A stretch of 64,000 nucleotides of DNA from Mangrovihabitans endophyticus. GTDB taxonomy: Bacteria; Actinomycetota; Actinomycetes; Mycobacteriales; Micromonosporaceae. Below are positions 54,352-63,929 of this stretch, piece by piece. Under the pieces are notes generated by a model that was given only the letters and a program-made list of their open reading frames with translations, did no database searches and was not told where the DNA came from. The translations under genes and the position numbers were made by a program. The DNA lies in the NCBI RefSeq assembly GCF_014646155.1, contig NZ_BMMX01000016.1, forward strand, positions 84,629 to 148,628, in the 5' to 3' direction. Every line of letters starts with the position of its first letter. Position 1 is the first letter of the stretch.

Positions 54352-57096
54352 ATGGATGACGAGCAACTACCGGAACCGGTACGCCGCCGGGCGGCGCAGT
54401 ACGCCCGGCAACCGTCACTGTGGACCCCACCGGGCACGAAACCGGCCACCCGCTCGCGGTGGGGTGTGCTCGGAAGCGTCCGGATGGTGGTCGCCTCGCT
54501 GGTGTTGGTGGGCGGCCCGCCGTGGCTGCTGTGGGCGGTGTTCGGCAGTCCCGTCACCGTGTGGTCCTCCTGGTGGAACACCGCCCCGTTCACCACCACA
54601 CCCGAAGCGTCCTCGCCTGCCGCGGGTTTGAAGGTGCTGCTGATCTGGGCGGGCTGGCTGGCCTGGGCGGCCTTGGTCACGCTGCTGGCCGGCAGCATCG
54701 CCGGAGTGCTCCGCGGGCGGCGGCTTCCGCCGTGGCGCCTGCCGATGCCGTTGCACCGCCTCGTCGTCGGGCTCACCGGCACCGCCACCGTCGCACTGGT
54801 CACCACCCCGGCGGCCACGGCCGCCGCAGCCAGCCCGGCGGCCCATGTCGCCCCCTCCCCCGACCTCGCGCCCAACACCGCCACGCCATCAGCTCGGCCG
54901 GCCGCTCCGGCAGAAGCGGTGGACGAGACGAACATCGGCGACCCTGGGACCACGGCATCCCACCATGAGCTGATCACGGTCAGCGTGGGCGAGCAACGCT
55001 ACGAGCATCGCGTGCGCCGCGGCGACACCCTGTCCAAGATCGCCAAGACGTGGCTGGGCGACCCGGACCGGTGGCCCGAGGTCTGCCGTCTCAACAAGCA
55101 CCGCCACTTCACCGACGGGCGTGCTCTGACCGACTGCGACCTGATATACCCCGGCTGGCAGATACGGCTACCCGCCGACGCCGTCGCACCACCGGACGCC
55201 CGGCCGGCCCACCCGCCTCGCGCACCGGCGCGACCGGCTCCCCCGGCTGGCCAGGCCGAGCCCAGCGAGCCACCCGCCGCAACCTCGGCACCGACAACGA
55301 CGAGTCCCGACGCCGGACCCGGTGCCTCGGCCAGGCCGGCGCCCCCCGCCTCTACCAGCCCGGCAGCGCCAGACGCCGGAAGCCAGGCGGACGACAGCGG
55401 GCACGGCGCCGGAGACGATCTCGTCCTGCCGGGCGGCAGCCTCATCCCGTGGACACTGGCCCTCGCGATCACCGCCACCGCCGCCCTGGTCTGGATGCAA
55501 CGCCGCCGCCGCTACCAGCCCGGCACCCACGACGACCTGCACGACCTGCCCGCCCCGGTCCTGGCCGCTCAACACCACACCCGCCACACCCCGACACCGC
55601 AGGCCGCCGAACCACCACACCTGCTGCCACGCCTGCCGTCGGGCGGGGCCGGACTCGTCGGCCCCGGCGCGGACGCCGCCGCCCGCGGCCTGCTCATCAC
55701 CGCCCTCACCACCGGCACACCCTCAACCCCCGGCCAGCGCGCCGAAGTCATCACCGACCGGCACACCCTCGCCACGCTTCTCGGCGACACCCCACTCACC
55801 GGCTGGAACCGGCTGCACCTCACCGACACCCTCGACCAGGCCCTCACCCTGCTCGACACCCACCTGCTACGACGCGCCCGCATCCTCGACGAGCACAACC
55901 TCGCCGACCTCGGCACCCTGCGCGACACCGCGCCCAGTGAAGAAGCCCTGCCGCCGCTGCTCCTGATCACCCACACCGACCAGGCCACCGGCAGCAACCG
56001 CGCCCGCGTCACCTTCGGCCTCACCCAAGGCCTCGACATCACCACCGTCATCCTCGGACACTGGCCCCACGGCCCCACCCTGTCGATCTCCGACAACGGC
56101 CACGCCCGCCCCGAACCCGGCAGCCCCCACCCGGACATACGCCTGGCCGTCCTCGACATCGACACGACCCGTGACCTGCTCGCCGCCACCCGCGAAGCCC
56201 ACACCGGACAACCCCCACCCGCCGACACGACGACTCCCCCGCCCCCGGCCCCTGCCGACGGCGAAACCAGCGCGCGAGTCTCCACGATGCCGCTGCAGGC
56301 CAGCCGCGCCAGCGTCACAACCACCACCACGGCACCCGCACCGCCCGTCCAGAAACGGGCGCGGCTACGCGTGCTCGGCACCCCACGCATCGAGAACATC
56401 ACCGCCGAAGGCCGGCCACTGCGCGCCAAAGCCCTCGAACTCGCGGTGTTCCTCGCCGTGCACCCCGACGGCGCCAGCACCCGCGACATCGGCGAATACC
56501 TCGAACCCGACGCCCGCCTCAGCCAAGCCGACCAACGCGTCCACACCAACGCCTCAAACCTGCGCCACGTCCTTGGCCGCGCCGGCACCACCGACACCAA
56601 AAACGCCTACGTCATCAAAACCGCCGGACGCTACCGGCTCGACCCGGCGACCGTGGACGTCGACGTGTGGAACCTGCGCGACCTGCTCCGCACCGCCACC
56701 ATCGCCACCGAGCCACGCCGCCGCGAACTACTCACCACCGCCTGCAACCTGTGCACCGCCCCGCTGGCCGACGGCCGCGACTACGAATGGATCCAGCCAC
56801 ACCGCGAAACCGTCCGCCGCTGGAGCACCGACGCCCATCTGATGCTCGCCGAGGACCTACTCGACAGCGACCCGCAGGACGCATCCGACCTCCTCGACAA
56901 AGCCATCGGCCTGGACCGCTACAACGAGGCCCTCTACACCCATGCGATGCACGCCCGCCACCGGCTCGCCGACGCTGACGGCATCCGGATCCTCCTACGC
57001 GCTCTCAGCAAGGCCCTCGCCGACCTGGACGCAGAGCCCCGCGAAGACACCATCGAACTGGCCGACAATCTGCGCACCAGTCTGACCAGCACATGA
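54352..57096 (+). CDS. Membrane-bound LysM and BTAD-domain regulator
   Basis: 914 residues. Three membrane helices occupy about 43-155. A LysM domain follows at 215-275 (YEHRVRRGDTLSKIAKTWLG ... WQIRLP), then a Pro/Ala linker, a fourth membrane helix at 363-385 (WTLALAITATAALVWMQRRR), a long cytoplasmic region, a SARP-like winged helix from about 668 (LRVLGTPRIENITAEGRPLR) and a helical BTAD repeat domain to the end. It could sense peptidoglycan outside and act inside. Such LysM-BTAD proteins occur in actinobacterial conjugative and Tad-like clusters. Very high GC3. Confidence 0.85.
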   Translation: MDDEQLPEPVRRRAAQYARQPSLWTPPGTKPATRSRWGVLGSVRMVVASLVLVGGPPWLLWAVFGSPVTVWSSWWNTAPFTTTPEASSPAAGLKVLLIWAGWLAWAALVTLLAGSIAGVLRGRRLPPWRLPMPLHRLVVGLTGTATVALVTTPAATAAAASPAAHVAPSPDLAPNTATPSARPAAPAEAVDETNIGDPGTTASHHELITVSVGEQRYEHRVRRGDTLSKIAKTWLGDPDRWPEVCRLNKHRHFTDGRALTDCDLIYPGWQIRLPADAVAPPDARPAHPPRAPARPAPPAGQAEPSEPPAATSAPTTTSPDAGPGASARPAPPASTSPAAPDAGSQADDSGHGAGDDLVLPGGSLIPWTLALAITATAALVWMQRRRRYQPGTHDDLHDLPAPVLAAQHHTRHTPTPQAAEPPHLLPRLPSGGAGLVGPGADAAARGLLITALTTGTPSTPGQRAEVITDRHTLATLLGDTPLTGWNRLHLTDTLDQALTLLDTHLLRRARILDEHNLADLGTLRDTAPSEEALPPLLLITHTDQATGSNRARVTFGLTQGLDITTVILGHWPHGPTLSISDNGHARPEPGSPHPDIRLAVLDIDTTRDLLAATREAHTGQPPPADTTTPPPPAPADGETSARVSTMPLQASRASVTTTTTAPAPPVQKRARLRVLGTPRIENITAEGRPLRAKALELAVFLAVHPDGASTRDIGEYLEPDARLSQADQRVHTNASNLRHVLGRAGTTDTKNAYVIKTAGRYRLDPATVDVDVWNLRDLLRTATIATEPRRRELLTTACNLCTAPLADGRDYEWIQPHRETVRRWSTDAHLMLAEDLLDSDPQDASDLLDKAIGLDRYNEALYTHAMHARHRLADADGIRILLRALSKALADLDAEPREDTIELADNLRTSLTST

Positions 57097-57511
57097 TGAT
57101 CACCGCCAACGCTTCGCGGGCGAGGCCCCTGTTACGCGCTCGTGGTCACGCCGCTGCTGCGCTCGGGCCGTCGCCGCGCACAGACAGCGGCTCCGCGGCC
57201 AGCCCCGGCGCACCCGCTCACGTCCGCGGTCAACCGCTGTGGGCAGGACCGCAGTCCCACCATCCTCGCCGCCGTGCTCACCCAGACCAGAGCCTGGGCA
57301 GGAATGCTCGGCCCAACGCCCGCTCATGCCGATGACAATATATCTGACGTGGCCGACGCCTTTGTGATAAACCTCAGCCGGCGGATTGGACCAGTTTGGA
57401 AACTACTGCGAAGACTAACGACGTTTCCGATGACCTTCAAGAGGGTTTCGTTAGGACAATTTGCGGTGCTCAGGACGGCATTCAAGACAATTCTAGGCCG
57501 AACCAATATCA
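57097..57511. other. Intergenic region without a clear gene
   Basis: 415 bp between convergent genes. Only short overlapping ORFs without coding character. The right half is noticeably AT-richer than the left, marking a change of origin between the two neighbours. Confidence 0.5.
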
Positions 57512-59854
57512 TCATTTACGCGTAGACGAGGACGCGCTCGGGGCAACGCACCTTCCGGGCGCAGTCTCCTCTGCGTAGCTGTTGCCGTAGCACATCACAG
57601 GCGTCGCCGAGTCCTTTGCGGGCGATCGACCGGCAGCGAACATGGTACGCAGTTCCGGTACGTGGTACAGCCAAACACCACGATCCGAAACCCTGTCGGC
57701 GAAGTGGATCGGACTGACCGTGCCGCGCTCGACGCCGTTTGTTTCTTCCAACTTCACGGAAAGTTGGGACCGCATCTTGTCGGGGTCTTCAACTTGAGCG
57801 TAGGTGAATGGGTCATGGAGCAGTTCTACCGCATCGTATGCGTTAGGAGTCCACCCGCCGGCCAACGCGTCATCGCGGGACTGGGGGTCGGAGCACCGGC
57901 CGGTGGCGTCCCTCAGAGCGTCGGCGAAATCGCGCCGCCAGGACGGGTCCTTCCCGGTCAGAGTGTTAAGCTGTGCACAGGTTAGCAGTGGCCCTCGCGA
58001 GACGATGGTGGCCTCAATGCCGTAACGCATGCCTCGGGTCAGCTTTGCGTCCATGAGAAAGCGTGAAGTCGAGTCATCCGCGATCAGTTTCGGCATCTTG
58101 CGCCCACAAGCATCACGCAGATCCTCGGCAAACTCACCGAATTGAATGTACCTGCCGCCGAAAAATACAGCTTCGTACTCGCCTCTCTTGGCGCAAGCAA
58201 TGGACAGGTCGCCATTGCCGCCCTGGCTCCAGGCAAGACGTTGGAAATCTATCCTGGCGCTTTTAAGCTCCTCCAAATGCCCTTGGACGGCGTCGAACAG
58301 ACTAGTGACGTAAAGATCATCCGGACCGCCAGGGCTAACCTGCAAGAGATGTCCGACCTTGCCATTGGCACTGGTGACGACGTAATGGATGACCGCGTCA
58401 GACTGGAGCTTGTTCGGCGAGACAAGTTGAAAGAAGTGGTGCATCTTCGAACCAAATCCGTCGGCCGTCATCGTGGGCGAAACCTGCACAATTCCGACGT
58501 CGTCAAGGCGTTGCAGTTCCTTCTTGGCGAGTACGGTGCTGTTGATCGAAGTGACGGCGCCGATGACCCTATTCTTGTCTGCGTCATTTTTGTCTGCGTC
58601 GATCAAGTCTTGGACCTCATCTAGAGCCTCCTTGACCTTGGCGCCACCGCGGCCGGTGTTGACCACAGCAAGACGAACCTTCGGACCGCTTCCTCTCTCG
58701 TTGATCTCGCGCTGGGCCGCGTAGACGCCGGACAGACCCTGTGTCTCCGGCACCACCGATTCCGGTCCGTCGGGTGACGCCAAGGATGTGACGACCAGGA
58801 TGGTAACGAAGCCCCGCTTGTCTTCTTTGCGGACGGTCCGGTTTGCTTCGTAGATCTTATTCTCCCAGATCCCCTTCTCGTCGTCACCGGCCCAGAACGG
58901 CATACCGCAGAGTCGGTAACCCACCTTCTCGCCGTCAGCTTCGGTAACGCCGTCGGGTAGGCCATCACATACATCCTCCTGCAGGAGAGGCCGGATTGAA
59001 TACCCTAAGACGACTATGGCGGTAACGAACAGTGCGATACCGGCGATCCCGCTGACGATGCGGCTGGATTGCTTTTGCCAAAAGGGCTCAACCTTTATGG
59101 GTCGACGGGGGAAATGCTTTTGAACCATCAACGAGGGTATTGTTGCGGTAGTAGGTGGCAGTACTAGTACGGCAGGCCCCTCAGGTGCCCGCCCAAAAGC
59201 CTGCAGCAATGGTTGCGCATTCGAATGGTTCAGCACGATTACTGGATAGTCGCGCGGCCATTGTCGCCACCAGTTGACTAGGCGTTTCCGGCGGTGATCC
59301 CAAGCGTCCGTGAGATCGGCGACGTACGCAGCTGCGAGTACTCTGCCGAAATTGCCCTCATCGTCGGCCACATTGTCATGCCACGATCGCGAGACGACCG
59401 CGAGACTCACTTGCGATATCTTCCTCCACACCGAGCTGATCAGCCACCAGCGATACCAAGCAGCTATCGCAGGCTGGCCGACAAACGAAACGACCGTGGC
59501 CCCCATCAGTACAGCGCCAGCCCACCATACTGACTGAATGCCGTTGCTGCCCTGCATGAGGCACGCCGCTACCGCCACGAGGAGACCGGCGGCCGACACC
59601 CGAGCCGTGATATCTTCACGTCCGCCGAAGCGGGCAAGGCGAAAGAAGAGACTCCTGGATGGCCCCGAGTGGAGTCTGAGCAGGCAATCGACCCTAGGTA
59701 AATGAAATCCGGGACGGAAGTCGCTTGCCTGCTTGATGCTTTCGACAACCGAGCTGCCATCTGACTTCACCACTGCGAGCGGTGCGCTTCTTCCGACCTC
59801 TCTCCTAATCGCTTCTCTGTCCAGCGACCCAGGTTTCAAAACAATCAAAGTCAC
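57512..59854 (-). CDS. Membrane protein with extracellular periplasmic-binding-like domain
   Basis: 780 residues, GTG start. A cytoplasmic N-terminus of about 85 residues, two membrane helices (about 86-130), a cytoplasmic part containing YPVIVLNHSNAQPLLQAFG, and a third helix (IVSGIAGIALFVTAIVVLGY, about 270-290) come first. Then comes an extracellular type I periplasmic-binding-like domain: VRLAVVNTGRGG, RVIGAVTSINSTV, DVGIVQVSPTMTADG, AVFFGGRYIQFGEF, GGWTPNAYDAVELL. This layout suggests a receptor that signals inward; no transporter subunits are adjacent. Mixed codon use differs from the core. No enzymatic domain is recognised. Confidence 0.75.
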   Translation of the reverse strand: MTLIVLKPGSLDREAIRREVGRSAPLAVVKSDGSSVVESIKQASDFRPGFHLPRVDCLLRLHSGPSRSLFFRLARFGGREDITARVSAAGLLVAVAACLMQGSNGIQSVWWAGAVLMGATVVSFVGQPAIAAWYRWWLISSVWRKISQVSLAVVSRSWHDNVADDEGNFGRVLAAAYVADLTDAWDHRRKRLVNWWRQWPRDYPVIVLNHSNAQPLLQAFGRAPEGPAVLVLPPTTATIPSLMVQKHFPRRPIKVEPFWQKQSSRIVSGIAGIALFVTAIVVLGYSIRPLLQEDVCDGLPDGVTEADGEKVGYRLCGMPFWAGDDEKGIWENKIYEANRTVRKEDKRGFVTILVVTSLASPDGPESVVPETQGLSGVYAAQREINERGSGPKVRLAVVNTGRGGAKVKEALDEVQDLIDADKNDADKNRVIGAVTSINSTVLAKKELQRLDDVGIVQVSPTMTADGFGSKMHHFFQLVSPNKLQSDAVIHYVVTSANGKVGHLLQVSPGGPDDLYVTSLFDAVQGHLEELKSARIDFQRLAWSQGGNGDLSIACAKRGEYEAVFFGGRYIQFGEFAEDLRDACGRKMPKLIADDSTSRFLMDAKLTRGMRYGIEATIVSRGPLLTCAQLNTLTGKDPSWRRDFADALRDATGRCSDPQSRDDALAGGWTPNAYDAVELLHDPFTYAQVEDPDKMRSQLSVKLEETNGVERGTVSPIHFADRVSDRGVWLYHVPELRTMFAAGRSPAKDSATPVMCYGNSYAEETAPGRCVAPSASSSTRK

Positions 59855-60155
59855 GGTCTGGTCCGCCTATCATGCTTGCCGCCTTAATTGCCGCATCGAG
59901 ATAAACGCTTCGCAGGCGAGCCGAGGCACTCGGAAGTCGGATAGGCGACATTCCATGACGGCAATATTGTCGCATTTGCCAAATAGCGGACATCTTGGAA
60001 ATTCGGTGAGAGTATGGGCTGAATCCATGCAACCCGGCAACCTGCCTTAATTGGGTCTAGTGTGCGATTTCAAGGAACGAGTAATCCTCGAACGGGATAC
60101 GATCGGGCTTACTGTCATGCCGCAGACAAAGCGCGCTACCGCTGGAGAATTTCCG
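59855..60155. other. AT-rich intergenic region
   Basis: 301 bp, clearly less GC-rich than the core. No gene supported. It probably contains the promoter of the leftward membrane receptor. Confidence 0.45.
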
Positions 60156-60515
60156 CTACTGCCCGAACGTGTACCGCAGGTTCGCGTTGATCAGCTCGTT
60201 GAGCCGCTTACGCAGGTGACCGAGCAGCGACGGGTCGGGTATCGGCTCCTCCACGAACAGGGTCCACCGCAGACGAGTTCCCGCTGTGCCGTCGGATGCG
60301 AGGTCGAATCGGACCTGGGCGTCCGGCCGCTTCTCCCACAGCGAGGACCAGACGACGAAATGCGGCTCTTCCGCGGCAACGAGGTGCGGTGATTGCTCGT
60401 CGTCCAATAGCAACAGCCATGGCCGAGCTGGATCCCGGCCGGAGTTGGTCAGAACCTCGAAGACGACATGTGGTGGTGCCGGCTGAGTTCGCTGGCGGCT
60501 GCCCGCTTCATGCAC
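60156..60515 (-). CDS. SRPBCC-fold protein
   Basis: 119 residues. PPHVVFEVLTNSGRDPARPW at the start, EEPHFVVWSSLWEKRPDAQV in the middle and a long C-terminal helix (SLLGHLRKRLNELINANLRY) give the START/SRPBCC helix-grip order, with HVVFEVL the usual first strand/helix. Ligand unknown; not linked to an operon. The ATG start at 60515 is assumed. Confidence 0.65.
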   Translation of the reverse strand: MHEAGSRQRTQPAPPHVVFEVLTNSGRDPARPWLLLLDDEQSPHLVAAEEPHFVVWSSLWEKRPDAQVRFDLASDGTAGTRLRWTLFVEEPIPDPSLLGHLRKRLNELINANLRYTFGQ

Positions 60516-61401
60516 ACCTCAGTCTATGCGGGTAATCGATGCCGAGGCTCTGCAATTTCCGCTGCCGACTGTGGGCGGACGTCCTGTCACGCCGCTGATG
60601 TCACTCGGGCGGTTCTGGCAGAAGGTAAATGATCTGCCGGGGACGTGTGGATATTCCAACGGTGTGAATGAGTCGGGCCGGGTGGTCGATCCCTCGCAGT
60701 CCACGTCTGTCCCGTAGGGTGGCGGCGATGGCAGGCCCAACGGCACTCGCTTGCGAAGAGGGTCGGTCGTGAAGGCCGGAGGCCAGCGGACATCGGTCGA
60801 CCAGCAACCTATGCTCGGTACCGCTGGCACCGTCGATGCTCGAACTTGTGACCAGCGGAATAGTGATCGAGCTCGTGGCGGTGTGGAGTGCCTCCGAACA
60901 AGATCCGAACAAGAACAGCCTGGGCGTCACGCCCTCTGACCCGCTGTTCATCGTCGTCGCCGGCCCGGGAGAACTGACCCCGTCGCCGGCGCTCGGTTCA
61001 ACTCGGCGGGCCCCTTACCTGTCTGCTGGTGGCGGCGCGTTGCGCGGCGTCATGCCGGGCTCCGTCGTGACCGGAGGGACGCGGCGGAGGACGCCTTCGA
61101 GCCACCACAGCATCGACCCTGCCGGTAGAAACCCACGTCGGCGTAGCCGTCCGCAGCTGTCACCTCGGCCCGACAGTTGGCGGCGCTACCAGGTTCGATT
61201 GCCCTGCTCGGCGGAGGTGGCGGTCAGCGGGACCGTCTTCTTGGACCTTTGGCCAGGCCCTCGCAGGACCGCTCTCGAATCGTCTTCGCGCCGTCGTCAG
61301 ATGATCGGTGCTGCTGGAGATCCATGTGGGTGATTACCGGTGGTCGGCCGCGATGGTTCGATCGGACGCACCCATCGGCTGACACATTGGATTCCCGCGA
61401 C
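60516..61401. other. 886-bp region without a confident gene
   Basis: Two plus-strand ORFs have weak support: 60526-60717 (63 residues) and 60836-61333, whose first 55 residues (LELVTSGIVIELVAVWSASE) look coding but whose rest is Arg/Ser-rich and looks frameshifted. The stretch may be a decayed gene. Confidence 0.35.
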
Positions 61402-62268
61402 ATGTCGAACAACAAGAGAAGGCGCGCCGTCGTCGCCGGTGGCGGGGTGGCTTTGTCGGCCTTGACTGGCTTGTTCACCAACATCGTGACCAGCCGTGCC
61501 TCCTGGACGGTCGGGGCCGTAGTAGTCGTCCTGGTAATCGCTGGTATCGCAGTCGCGATCATCGGGACAACGCTGGAGAGCAGTGCGCCCGAGGCGTCCC
61601 TCGCTTCCCTCGATCGTGGTAGCGAGGCGGCTTCTGGTCGCCGCCCACCGTCGCGCCCTCGGCCCAGTGCAGTGTCACAGCACGGCACCGGCAATAAATC
61701 GACGCAAATCGGTGGGGATGCCACCATCAGCACCGGGATGCCGGGCGGCTACGTGGTCTTGAGTCTCGCGGTCGTCGCAGCGTCCGCCGTCGGCGTGCTG
61801 CTGGTTGCCCTGCGATTCGCACCGTCAGCCTCCCCGGTGCCGACACTGACGAACACCACAACCGCCACCACGGTGATGTCGTCCGGACCCGCACTGGTCA
61901 CGGAGGATCTGCGCTACGAGATCACTGCGGCGCACCTCCGCGACCGCGAAGTCAGGATCAGCGCGACCCCCCACGGGCAGCCGGAACCGGGTTTGACGTA
62001 TTGGTTCTTCGTCGAGGTCGACTACGGCACCGCCTACATCGAGTACTACCCTCACCTAGTGCTGTCGGGTCACTCGACCCCGTTCGACGTCCAAGTGCCG
62101 GCGAAGGCGGACCTGAAGTTTCCGCGCACTGGACGGATCTACGGACTTACTGATGACCAGAGCAAAGAAGCCGATATCTTGCGGCATCGGTCAAACTCGA
62201 ATAAGAACGACTTCTTCGTAAAGCCACCTGGCCAACCGGTATCAGACCCCGTCAAACTTCCGTTTTGA
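61402..62268 (+). CDS. Two-helix membrane protein of unknown function
   Basis: 288 residues from ATG 61402 (MSNNKRRRAVVAGGGVALSA). A basic N-terminus precedes one or two close membrane helices (about 10-60). A linker with GTGNKSTQIGGDATIST, a further helix (YVVLSLAVVAASAVGVLLVA, about 115-135) and an extracellular beta-rich domain (YEITAAHLRDREVRISATPH ... YWFFVEVDYGTAYIEYYPHL) follow. The frame is open upstream but that part has no coding character. I do not recognise a family. Confidence 0.65.
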   Translation: MSNNKRRRAVVAGGGVALSALTGLFTNIVTSRASWTVGAVVVVLVIAGIAVAIIGTTLESSAPEASLASLDRGSEAASGRRPPSRPRPSAVSQHGTGNKSTQIGGDATISTGMPGGYVVLSLAVVAASAVGVLLVALRFAPSASPVPTLTNTTTATTVMSSGPALVTEDLRYEITAAHLRDREVRISATPHGQPEPGLTYWFFVEVDYGTAYIEYYPHLVLSGHSTPFDVQVPAKADLKFPRTGRIYGLTDDQSKEADILRHRSNSNKNDFFVKPPGQPVSDPVKLPF

Positions 62269-62273
62269 CCTTG

Positions 62274-62303
62274 CAACCGATCTGAACATAGTGAGATCGG
62301 TTG
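62274..62303 (+). terminator. 10-bp stem-loop
   Basis: CAACCGATCT pairs exactly with AGATCGGTTG around a 10-nt loop, six bp after the stop codon of the upstream gene. GGGG follows, with no T tract. Confidence 0.65.
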
Positions 62304-62447
62304 GGGGTCTCGCGGCGCTGATATCTCACCTTGCTGCCAGGAATCTTCATCCGGACAGCAGCAAAGTTCCGTGAGTAGCGACGTCGGCTTAAACCACAGA
62401 AACATCATCCTCATCTGCAAATCAGTGCATGCGATTTGTTGCTGTTT

Positions 62448-63461
62448 TCAGTAGACGCTGATGTGGACGTGGTTGGTGTGCCATCCGGAGGGGTCGTTGC
62501 CGCCCCAGGGGTTGGTGTAGGGGTGCCAGCCTTGGGCCGGGGTCCAGATTCGGCGGTACCAGATGATGTACATGATGGCGAGGCGGTCGGCGTTGGCGAT
62601 CGCCCACGCGGCCATTGTGTCGCCCTGGGCCTTCTGGGTTCTGGTGGCTGCGCCTCCGGGGGTCATCATCCAGTCGCAGGCGCGGCCCCGAGGGTGTTCG
62701 CCGTGGTCGTCGACGCGGTAGCAGGCGGGCTTGGGGAAGCCGGCGGTGGTGGCTTGCTGGACGAGGTGGAGCAGGCGTGGGGTCACGCAGCCGGTGCCGG
62801 TCGTGGGGTCGGGGTGGATGGTGCAGTCCTCGTGGGGCCAGGACCCGTCGGGGTTGCGCGGGGCTGGCACCGCGTCGCCGAACGCTAGGGGTGAGCAACC
62901 GAGCGGGACGTTGTCTCCGGCTGAGTGTTGTGCGATGAGGTGGACGGCGTCGTCGGTCCATTTCGCGTACGCGTTGGGGTGGGCCGAGGCTTGGACGGCT
63001 TGGGCTGCCTGGGTGAGGGGCATGGTCTGCCAGCCGGGGATGGTCTGCAGCTTGTCGTAGAACTTGTCGGCTTGGTAGGTGGGGTCGGCCAGTTGTGTGG
63101 GGGTTCCCCAGTCTTGGCTGGGGCGTTGCTGGAAGACGCCGATGGAGTCGTGGTCGTTGTGGTCGCCGAGGTCGGGCAGGTTGCGTAGGTGTGATTCCTG
63201 CATGGCGACGGCGAGGGCGATGGTCTGGCCCCATCTGGTGACGCCTTTGGCGGTGCCGCGGTCGATGATGGTCGCGGCGATGGCGAGTTGTCCGGTGTCC
63301 CACCGCCTGGTCTCGGACGGTTGCCCGGAAGATCCGGTGGATGGTCCGGCAGTGGTGCCGCATCCGCCGATGGTGCCGCCCATGATCGTGGACAGCAGCA
63401 GGGGAAGGCCGAGGCAGGCGACGATGACGATGGTGACGGTCCCGGTGACGGCTTTGACCAC
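62448..63461 (-). CDS. Secreted lysozyme-like cell-wall enzyme
   Basis: 337 residues from a GTG at 63461 (GGAAGG 7 nt upstream). A signal/anchor helix (VTIVIVACLGLPLLLSTIMG) precedes a lysozyme-like domain with LAVAMQESHLRN (probable catalytic Glu) and DSIGVFQQRPSQDWG, the pattern of conjugation-associated transglycosylases. The C-terminal part (CYRVDDHGEHPRGRACDWM ... YIIWYRRIW ... HVHISV) matches the small ARB_07466-like domain seen in such proteins. It would open peptidoglycan for a transfer machine. It sits near the DUF932 fragment, as in plasmid/ICE modules. Confidence 0.8.
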   Translation of the reverse strand: MVKAVTGTVTIVIVACLGLPLLLSTIMGGTIGGCGTTAGPSTGSSGQPSETRRWDTGQLAIAATIIDRGTAKGVTRWGQTIALAVAMQESHLRNLPDLGDHNDHDSIGVFQQRPSQDWGTPTQLADPTYQADKFYDKLQTIPGWQTMPLTQAAQAVQASAHPNAYAKWTDDAVHLIAQHSAGDNVPLGCSPLAFGDAVPAPRNPDGSWPHEDCTIHPDPTTGTGCVTPRLLHLVQQATTAGFPKPACYRVDDHGEHPRGRACDWMMTPGGAATRTQKAQGDTMAAWAIANADRLAIMYIIWYRRIWTPAQGWHPYTNPWGGNDPSGWHTNHVHISVY

Positions 63462-63650
63462 AGGTTCGCCTTCCGACAAAGCAAGAAAGGGCCGGTCTGC
63501 GCGCAGATGCGCGCCCGGCCAGACGGCGTGTTGAGGTGATGCGCAGACGTTGGGGCGCGGCTGCGCGGTGGGAGGGAGCAGCCGGCCGGGTGGCGCCGGG
63601 AGGCTGGTCTCGGGGACCAGCCTTCCGGCGTGGCGTACGGGCAGGTGTGG

Positions 63651-63929
63651 TCAGGCTTTGAGCAGGTCGAAGGCGGCTAGTTTGAGGTCGCCGGTGGTGC
63701 CGGTGACGACCCGGTTGGCGCGGGTGAGGTCGTTCTTGGCGGGCTGGTAGTGGTCGAGGTATTCGGTGATGGCCTGGTATCCGGCCCACCGGCTGCCCTG
63801 GATGGTCTTTTGGGTGTCGGCTTCGCGGATGAGGTATTTGAGGGTGCCGAGGCGTTGTTTGGCGTTGCGGCGGGTGGTGTCGGAGGCGTTGTCCTTGACC
63901 GGCCACACCTGCGCGACGATGTTTGTCAA
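63651..63929 (-). pseudogene. C-terminal fragment of a DUF932-family gene
   Basis: 92 residues readable. DTTRRNAKQRLGTLKYLIRE, TIQGSRWAGYQAITEYLDHY and the end LTRANRVVTGTTGDLKLAAF match the C-terminus of DUF932 phage/plasmid proteins, which are normally over 300 residues. The frame begins with a TTG inside the end of a mobile element to the right. The first two thirds of the gene are missing or displaced. Confidence 0.7.

Noticed and set aside
59805..60032. 75-residue minus-strand ORF upstream of the membrane receptor
   Set aside because: Overlaps the receptor start in another frame; no coding bias.
60836..61333. Plus-strand ORF of 165 residues
   Set aside because: Only the first third looks coding; no family, no Shine-Dalgarno, Arg/Ser-rich remainder.
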